Source: Candidatus Saccharibacteria bacterium UBA4727 (GTDB taxonomy: Bacteria > Patescibacteriota > Saccharimonadia > Saccharimonadales > Saccharimonadaceae). From it: DNA of 10,072 nucleotides. Below, piece by piece: positions 6,250-10,072 of the stretch (position 1 is its first letter; every line of letters starts with the position of its first letter). The stretch covers positions 1,211 to 11,282 of the forward strand of contig DHJF01000030.1 of NCBI GenBank assembly GCA_002404195.1, given 5' to 3'. A model generated the notes under the pieces. That model was not told the DNA's origin. It ran no database searches and saw nothing but the letters and a program-made list of their open reading frames with translations. A program made the position numbers and the translations under genes.

Positions 6250-6543
6250 CAGCGACCTAATCGTTACACGAATCCACTATTTTCATAGTGGCGTGGACTA
6301 TCTCATCACCCACTTTAAAAGCTAGGGTGCGGGGCGCTTCCCAACCTAGACCGAAGTCTAGGTAAGTACTTCCTTGCGGAATAGTCTCTGAACCTTCAAT
6401 CTTCTTACGAAGAAAGCTTGGCTGCGGATTAGCCTATCTATAAAAGACGTAGCCTTCCCGCAATTCACCCCGTTCTTCACCGTTAGATTACGCTAACGGG
6501 CTGCAATTTACAGCGATCCGCTCTACCACTGAGCTATGCCGGA
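6226..6543 (-). tRNA. tRNA-Asn(GUU) interrupted by a group I intron
   Basis: Exon 1 is 6543-6510 (34 nt) and exon 2 is 6266-6226 (41 nt), giving a 75-nt tRNA. The acceptor stem is TCCGGCA/TGCCGGA with discriminator G and an encoded CCA. The D arm is GCTC/GAGC with loop AGTGGTA. The anticodon stem is GATCG/CGATT and its loop reads CTGTTAA after splicing, so positions 34-36 are GTT. The variable loop is AGGTC and the T arm GCTGG/CCAGC with loop TTCGAGC. The U1-A72 pair, discriminator G and the loop CUGUUAA are all typical of bacterial tRNA-Asn. Read without the intron boundary, the anticodon would look like GTA (Tyr), but the short variable loop argues against tRNA-Tyr. It has its own promoter and terminator. 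Confidence 0.93.
6267..6509 (-). ncRNA. Group I intron in the tRNA-Asn anticodon loop
   Basis: The 243-nt intron lies between U35 and U36. P1 forms between exon GCTGT (6514-6510) and the internal guide GCAGC (6504-6500), with the required U.G pair at the splice site. A 7-bp P2 hairpin (6499-6493 with 6486-6480) follows. Core sequences are P-like AATTGCGGGAA (6465-6455), Q-like AATCCGCAGCC (6430-6420), R-like GTTCAGAGACTA (6393-6382) and S-like GAGATAGTCC (6304-6295), with GACTA/TAGTC as P7. A 7-bp P9 hairpin has a GAAA tetraloop (6291-6274), and the last base is G (6267). It is compact and encodes no homing endonuclease, like other bacterial tRNA introns, and should be self-splicing. Confidence 0.93.
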
Positions 6544-6588
6544 CTACTGCCAAGAGTTTGGATGTCGATTTTTCAAAGTACAAGGTGT

Positions 6589-6618
6589 ATTATACCTGTT
6601 AATTACTTGGTTGGTCAA
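6589..6618 (-). promoter_or_regulatory. tRNA-Asn promoter
   Basis: TTGACC (6618-6613) and TATAAT (6594-6589) are 18 nt apart, the best consensus match in the window. It predicts a start near 6582 and a leader of about 39 nt. It sits just past the stop codon of the second Fic gene. Confidence 0.85.
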
Positions 6619-6636
6619 GTGCCCAATGCCCGTAGC

Positions 6637-7746
6637 TTAATTTAGCTGAATGATGTCGTTTGCTGCAACTTTTTCTGCAAGCGTTGAATACCCTTCGGCA
6701 TCAAGACTAATATCACCACGCGCCAGCGCTGTAATAAGAAGGGGCGCTGTTGCAGCGCATGCACCGTACTGATGGGTTGCTACAACCATTCTGTCTTCCT
6801 TTAAGATTCGTCCAGCCATGACGTCAATAAGTGTCAGCGCGTACTCATTACTAATAGCTCGATAACAGTTTCTTAGAATTTCCATATCCTGTTCTGACGC
6901 TATTTCAAAGAAAGTGGATATATCAAATGTCTGTGCCGTGCCATTATAATCTCTGAGCACTTTATCAGTACAGCTCACGTCGGTGCGCGCCGCCACCATG
7001 GCGGCGACCATAGGCGCCATAAATTGATCACGAAAAATGCACTCCATAAGCTGGGAGGTGTCAAATGTGGCCGCTCGGCTCGTCGGTTGAACCTCCTGAA
7101 AGGGTGTACGCGATGATATAGCTGGGTAGACTAAAGGGACAAGCTCTCCATCGACATCTTGGTGGGTTTTGAGCATACGCTGCATCATATTTAAAAGTGG
7201 TTGCCGAAAGGTTGCAGGGTCGAGATAGGCTCCGCCGTTCTCAGCACCCTGGCTGGCCTGCTCGATCATTGCGCTGCGCCGTGTCTCATCTGCGCCGAGC
7301 AACGCATAGATAGTTCGGGCGGTCCTCCCATTCGCTTCGTTGAAAGGGTGGATTGCATTAATCCCAAACCCAATGAGGGCGGCAATGTGATCCGGTGATG
7401 TCAGTTGAGACTCTGAGACAGAGCGCGCGACTTCGTAGAGTTCCTTGAGAAGTGGTACTTTGTCTTCTGGCGCAGGAAGCACGTGAAAGGTATTGGCGGG
7501 ATCTTCATCATCGATAATAAAATTGTAGTTTTCGTTGACGAGAACACTCTTTTTATGTTCCTTGATAAGTGTCCTGTTCGCGGAGGTAAGTACATCGACA
7601 AAGCCATCTGCTCCGAGGCCTTGAAAGTACTCCATGCGCGCTTCAGGTGTTGTTAACGCGTCACGCACAAAGGGGCGTTCGGATATCTTCGTTGTAATCT
7701 TCGAACGTCGTTGGCGAAATTCTGTTGAATCGTCATAGGTATGCAT
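6637..7746 (-). CDS. Divergent Fic-domain protein
   Basis: With the start at 7746 the protein has 369 residues. The Fic motif is HPFNEANGR (133-141) followed by R144, keeping the catalytic His, the acidic Mg-binding residue and the phosphate-binding Arg, but with Ala in place of the first Gly of the canonical HPFx[D/E]GNGR. AMP transfer is plausible but not certain. The flap region before it (about 70-100) and the long C-terminal half (about 190-369) match nothing I recognise, and I see neither the SxxxEN inhibitory motif nor an HTH. The ATG at 7746 is preferred over the longer frame to 7803, because a consensus-like promoter would place the mRNA start about 3 nt before it. It lies upstream of the tRNA, outside the repeat-bounded region, and is not a close copy of the other Fic gene. 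Confidence 0.85.
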   Translation of the reverse strand: MHTYDDSTEFRQRRSKITTKISERPFVRDALTTPEARMEYFQGLGADGFVDVLTSANRTLIKEHKKSVLVNENYNFIIDDEDPANTFHVLPAPEDKVPLLKELYEVARSVSESQLTSPDHIAALIGFGINAIHPFNEANGRTARTIYALLGADETRRSAMIEQASQGAENGGAYLDPATFRQPLLNMMQRMLKTHQDVDGELVPLVYPAISSRTPFQEVQPTSRAATFDTSQLMECIFRDQFMAPMVAAMVAARTDVSCTDKVLRDYNGTAQTFDISTFFEIASEQDMEILRNCYRAISNEYALTLIDVMAGRILKEDRMVVATHQYGACAATAPLLITALARGDISLDAEGYSTLAEKVAANDIIQLN

Positions 7747-7755
7747 TGTATTTTC

Positions 7756-7784
7756 ATTATAACATATAATCTGCATATTTACAA
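7756..7784 (-). promoter_or_regulatory. Promoter of the divergent Fic gene, near-leaderless
   Basis: TTGTAA (7784-7779), a 17-nt spacer, then TGTTATAAT with the -10 box at 7761-7756. The ATG follows 9 nt later. Confidence 0.7.
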
Positions 7785-7827
7785 TACTACCGTAGCGACT
7801 CACCGCCGTTGCAGCATCTCTTGAATC

Positions 7828-7850
7828 AAAAAGGGAGGCGTCCTACACCC
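7828..7850 (-). terminator. Possible sortase terminator
   Basis: On the minus strand GGG, a 3-nt bulge, AGG, loop ACG, then CCTCCC and a TTTTT run. The stem is short but GC-rich and lies about 20 nt past the sortase stop. Confidence 0.45.
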
Positions 7851-7871
7851 TAATTACTGCAGGAAAGGAAT

Positions 7872-9017
7872 TCAGTAAATGCGCTCGGTATAAACAACCG
7901 TGCGGTGATCAAGCGTTGTATTCTTGGCGTTCCACTGGCCGGCGCAGGTGATGAGGTTGAGACCTTCTGTCGCGGTACCGTACGGCAGCATTACCTTGTG
8001 CATATCGATGGCATCTAGTTTAACTGTTTCTTTAAAGACCACCTTATATGACAGCTTGCTGCCGTCACCCTTTTCAATTGACACAATATCGCCGTTCGTT
8101 AAACTGTCGAGATTATTAAAAAGCCCTAGATGCTCCGCTGAATTAGTTGCACTCGAATGGCCATCAATCACCATCGCACCGGTCGTTCCCGGCTTGGCAC
8201 TTCCGGTATACCAGCCACTATCGTTGATGTTAACTGGTGACTGCATACTATTATCTTTGTTAAGGCCCATTGGCATAATGCGCGCCGCCACACCGAGCTT
8301 GGTAATCGTTAAGGCGCGCGGTGCATCGGCCGCCGTTTTATAACTGGCTAGCGTGTTGACGGGCAACGGTGTCGTATCGGTCCCTTCGTTGACCTGTTGA
8401 TGCTTGGTGGCCGCCTGTGCCACCGAGGCTGTCGGCGCTGTTGTTAATTGCGACTTGAGTTTATTATTCGTCAGCCAGGCGTCAACACTAATATAGCCAG
8501 TTGCGCCAAGAATAAGGACAATAGCGAGCATCGTGAGCGATGAGCGCTTAAAGAGACGTTTAAAAAATGGTTTTTTCTTGCTCGTTGACGGCGTTGGGAC
8601 GAGTGCCTGCTCTGGAGCGTCCATGGTCGGCGGTTGTGGCGGTGTCATCTCGGCCACAGTCATGACGTCAGGTTTCATCTCAGCCTCAGCGACGGCCGCG
8701 CGTTTCACCACTTTCGGCACAACAATTACGTCTTGTAATGATGCTGGTCGGCTCGGCGCTAGCGGCTGAGCGGCGGAAGTAGTGGGTACGTCGACCATAA
8801 TGGGCTGCACTGGAAGAAGTGGGGGCAGTTGGGATACCTCAGCGGCGAATTCTTCTGTTCCTCCCGCGTTGGGTTCGTCCACGGGAGCCAACGACGACAC
8901 CGGCGCGATTGGCGACGGAGCTGTTGATTGACGGGCCGCAACCGTCAGCGGCCGCGCTGCGAGTGGCCGTGATGATGAGCGCACTGCTCCTCGTCGTGGG
9001 GTAATATCTTCGTTCAT
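7872..9017 (-). CDS. Membrane-anchored sortase with a long cytoplasmic tail
   Basis: The 381-residue cysteine transpeptidase should attach or polymerise surface proteins on the outer face of the membrane. Residues 1-146 are a low-complexity, Pro/Ala-rich region without a recognised domain. KKKPFFKRLFKRSS (147-160) is a strong inside-positive signal before the single membrane helix at about 161-182. The catalytic domain covers about 234-381 and keeps the full triad: His in DGHSS (H287), Cys in LITCAG (C358) and Arg in DHRTVVY (R372). Substrate specificity and class cannot be set from sequence reading alone. The cytoplasmic tail is much longer than usual for sortases. The promoter at 9048-9075 gives a leader of about 24 nt with no Shine-Dalgarno sequence, ending TATTTTT directly before the ATG. 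Confidence 0.92.
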   Translation of the reverse strand: MNEDITPRRGAVRSSSRPLAARPLTVAARQSTAPSPIAPVSSLAPVDEPNAGGTEEFAAEVSQLPPLLPVQPIMVDVPTTSAAQPLAPSRPASLQDVIVVPKVVKRAAVAEAEMKPDVMTVAEMTPPQPPTMDAPEQALVPTPSTSKKKPFFKRLFKRSSLTMLAIVLILGATGYISVDAWLTNNKLKSQLTTAPTASVAQAATKHQQVNEGTDTTPLPVNTLASYKTAADAPRALTITKLGVAARIMPMGLNKDNSMQSPVNINDSGWYTGSAKPGTTGAMVIDGHSSATNSAEHLGLFNNLDSLTNGDIVSIEKGDGSKLSYKVVFKETVKLDAIDMHKVMLPYGTATEGLNLITCAGQWNAKNTTLDHRTVVYTERIY

Positions 9018-9049
9018 AAAAATAGATGAGTAGTTGCCTACTCATCTAT
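9018..9049 (-). terminator. Hairpin with T run just before the sortase start codon
   Basis: Arms 9038-9049 and 9022-9033 pair perfectly over 12 bp around a GCAA (GNRA) tetraloop, followed by five T residues (9022-9018) and then the ATG. This is a textbook terminator for RNA arriving from the LexA unit, whose stop is about 110 nt upstream. The outer arm overlaps the sortase -10 box, so RNA begun at that promoter would contain only the top few base pairs. Confidence 0.75.
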
Positions 9050-9075
9050 TATACCGTTTACGGCTTGGTTGTCAC
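9048..9075 (-). promoter_or_regulatory. Sortase promoter overlapping the hairpin
   Basis: GTGACA (9075-9070), a 16-nt spacer, then TATAAT (9053-9048). The predicted start near 9041 lies inside the hairpin's first arm. Confidence 0.6.
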
Positions 9076-9161
9076 ACTGTTATAGCTGGCGACAACTTGC
9101 GATCAAGATTGCCGGTGCAAACGCCGTGCTCTATACCTTAAACACAACGCGCATATTTTTC

Positions 9162-9548
9162 TTATAACAAGTCGGTATCTTCAGCGATGCCGAGCAGTGC
9201 CATCGCTTCTTTGAGCACTGCCTGGTTGTGGCGACTTTCCTCGCTGTCGTCACGGCGTAGCTCGTGGAGCTTCTGTTCAAACATAGCTTGCAGCGGATCA
9301 TAACTACCTACAACAGGCGTATTGCCGGTTGCTACAACCTCAAGCGTACGGGCTGAGTTATCTTTTTTGCGCAAAAAACCACGGGTAATCAAGCCGTCGA
9401 TATGCGTCGCCACTGTCGACACCGATTTATAATCGAGGGCGCGCATCACCTCACGGTAGCTAGGGCCATAGCCGTTGCCTTTAATAAAGCCGTCGATAAA
9501 GCTCAGTAGTTCGCGTTGTTTCTTTGTTGGGCGAGCCGCTTCGTTCAT
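9162..9548 (-). CDS. LexA-type winged-HTH protein without the protease domain
   Basis: The 128-residue protein matches only the DNA-binding domain of LexA: TKKQRELLSFIDGFI (8-22), then PSYREVMRALDYKSVSTV with THIDGLITRGFLRK (29-61), and a short wing ending ARTLEVV. The remaining 55 residues are a charged, helical tail (about 85-121). The Ala-Gly cleavage site and the Ser/Lys dyad of the S24 peptidase are absent; full LexA is about 200 residues. It could bind DNA and perhaps dimerise, but cannot be inactivated by RecA-stimulated self-cleavage. The start at 9548 is chosen because ATG overlaps the TGA of the upstream gene (ATGA) with an AAGG sequence 8 nt before it, indicating translational coupling. 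The longer frame to 9695 lies inside the neighbouring gene. Targets are unknown; I see no obvious SOS-box-like palindrome nearby. Confidence 0.8.
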   Translation of the reverse strand: MNEAARPTKKQRELLSFIDGFIKGNGYGPSYREVMRALDYKSVSTVATHIDGLITRGFLRKKDNSARTLEVVATGNTPVVGSYDPLQAMFEQKLHELRRDDSEESRHNQAVLKEAMALLGIAEDTDLL

Positions 9549-10072
9549 AGCGTCGCCTTCGTTTTCAGGGAGGCCAGGGCAATCGCCGCCAATCCCCACC
9601 AGATAACCGACACGGTGTCGTCCACCCACACCGGCAACAATAAGCCAATAATCGCTAGGCCAACGCCACTCGCAAAAACACTGAGCGCCAACCAATCATA
9701 TCGCCCATGCCAAGCACGAACCAAAATTAATATAAATATCAATGTAAATAATATGACACCCATCCAACCAATCTCATGGCCGATAAACAAGTATTGGTTT
9801 TCGATAATTATTGGCTGTTGGCCGTACAGTGACGCCGAACCGGTACTACCGACGCCAACGCCAAATGGTCGCTGCAATAAATCACTAAAACCAGTCTGTA
9901 GCGATTTGGCGTGGCCCTGATTTGAACTAACACTACTTCCACCCTGTGGATTTTCATGTAGCAGTGTATTCGAAACAAATGAAGTGCCTTTCGCCGCCAG
10001 CAACCCGCCAGCTAGCGCACACACCACCACACAGCTAATGATCCACCAACGCATAGATATGCGTCGCGCCAC
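9545..10072 (-). CDS. O-antigen ligase/polymerase-like membrane protein, C-terminal part
   Basis: At least 175 codons are open to the window edge; the apparent GTG start at 10072 is probably internal. The visible part holds a membrane helix at about 7-27, then an outer loop with GHAKSLQTGFSDLLQRPFGVGVGS and IIENQYLFIGHEIGWMG (54-105), which has the H..s..g...i..P.GvG.Gs and ENqyL..a.e.G motifs of the Wzy_C/WaaL ligase family, followed by helices at about 103-119, 127-150 and 155-168. Such proteins join or polymerise lipid-linked sugar chains at the outer face of the inner membrane. It overlaps the LexA-like gene by 4 nt, so the two are co-transcribed. Confidence 0.8.
   Translation of the reverse strand: MARRISMRWWIISCVVVCALAGGLLAAKGTSFVSNTLLHENPQGGSSVSSNQGHAKSLQTGFSDLLQRPFGVGVGSTGSASLYGQQPIIIENQYLFIGHEIGWMGVILFTLIFILILVRAWHGRYDWLALSVFASGVGLAIIGLLLPVWVDDTVSVIWWGLAAIALASLKTKATL

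Larger units (their letters stand above)
6218..6560 (-). repeat. Leader-trailer inverted repeat enclosing the tRNA gene
   Basis: CAAACTCTTGGC at 6218-6229 (plus strand) is the perfect inverse complement of 6549-6560. In the precursor RNA the 5' leader would pair over 12 bp with the discriminator G, the CCA end and the next eight trailer nucleotides. This extends the acceptor stem, with only the 5-nt bulge AGTAG on the 5' side. The arms are the two 12-nt ends of this span; the tRNA and intron lie between them. Confidence 0.75.

Noticed and set aside
6131..6325. Plus-strand reading frame of 64 codons crossing the tRNA 3' end
   Set aside because: It runs antisense through exon 2 of the tRNA and into the intron; no promoter or family signature supports it.
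6510..6543. Reading the anticodon as GTA, i.e. tRNA-Tyr
   Set aside because: Only true if the intron is ignored. With P1 and terminal-G boundaries the loop is CTGTTAA (Asn), and the short variable loop and discriminator G do not suit bacterial tRNA-Tyr.
9549..9695. Extended N-terminus of the LexA-like protein
   Set aside because: The extension lies wholly inside the upstream gene, has no LexA similarity, and the ATGA junction gives a better start.
1..10072. CRISPR array, transposase, integrase or recoded stop codons
   Set aside because: No regularly spaced repeats, no transposase or recombinase motif was found, and TGA terminates real genes (for example at 9545-9547 and 7872-7874).

Overview
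This window most likely comes from a small-genome bacterium of the candidate phyla radiation (Patescibacteria), with Saccharibacteria (TM7) as my best guess. That placement is an inference from gene style: a type IV pilin, a membrane sortase with a long proline/alanine-rich cytoplasmic tail, Fic proteins, a LexA-type DNA-binding protein without a protease domain, an O-antigen ligase-like membrane protein, and several promoters placed almost on the start codon. No marker gene here proves it. UGA is used as a normal stop, so the UGA-glycine code of some relatives does not apply.

The centrepiece is a minus-strand tRNA-Asn(GUU) gene (6543 down to 6226) split in the anticodon loop by a 243-nt group I intron with no reading frame. 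Recognisable P1, P4, P7 and P9 elements, the U.G pair at the 5' splice site and the terminal G fix the exon ends. Without the intron the tRNA folds into a normal 75-nt cloverleaf ending in an encoded CCA. The tRNA has its own promoter, an intrinsic terminator, and a 5' leader perfectly complementary over 12 nt to its own 3' end and trailer.

Left of the tRNA lies an accessory-looking region (about 1-6225). Copies of the tRNA 3' end recur in it: a perfect 26-bp direct repeat at 5045-5070 and two decayed relatives at 540-583 and 1274-1317. They divide the region into cargo blocks: a small membrane protein (222-416), a type IV pilin (654-1187), a GlgX-type debranching enzyme with a histidine phosphatase and a four-cysteine small protein (1572-4959), and a Fic protein with a C-terminal HTH (5138-6022). 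I read this as repeated insertion at the tRNA, or use of its 3' end as a recombination site. No integrase is in the window.

Right of the tRNA the minus-strand order is: O-antigen ligase-like protein (open at the window end), LexA-like protein overlapping it by 4 nt, sortase, and a second, divergent Fic-domain protein. The sortase promoter overlaps a strong hairpin that probably ends transcription from the LexA unit.

Six genes have a -10 box 6 to 10 nt before the ATG, so their mRNAs should start at or within a few nucleotides of the start codon. The window therefore points to widespread leaderless translation. The genes do not form one pathway. The left half looks like independent single-gene cargo, the right half like a short cell-surface and regulatory cluster.
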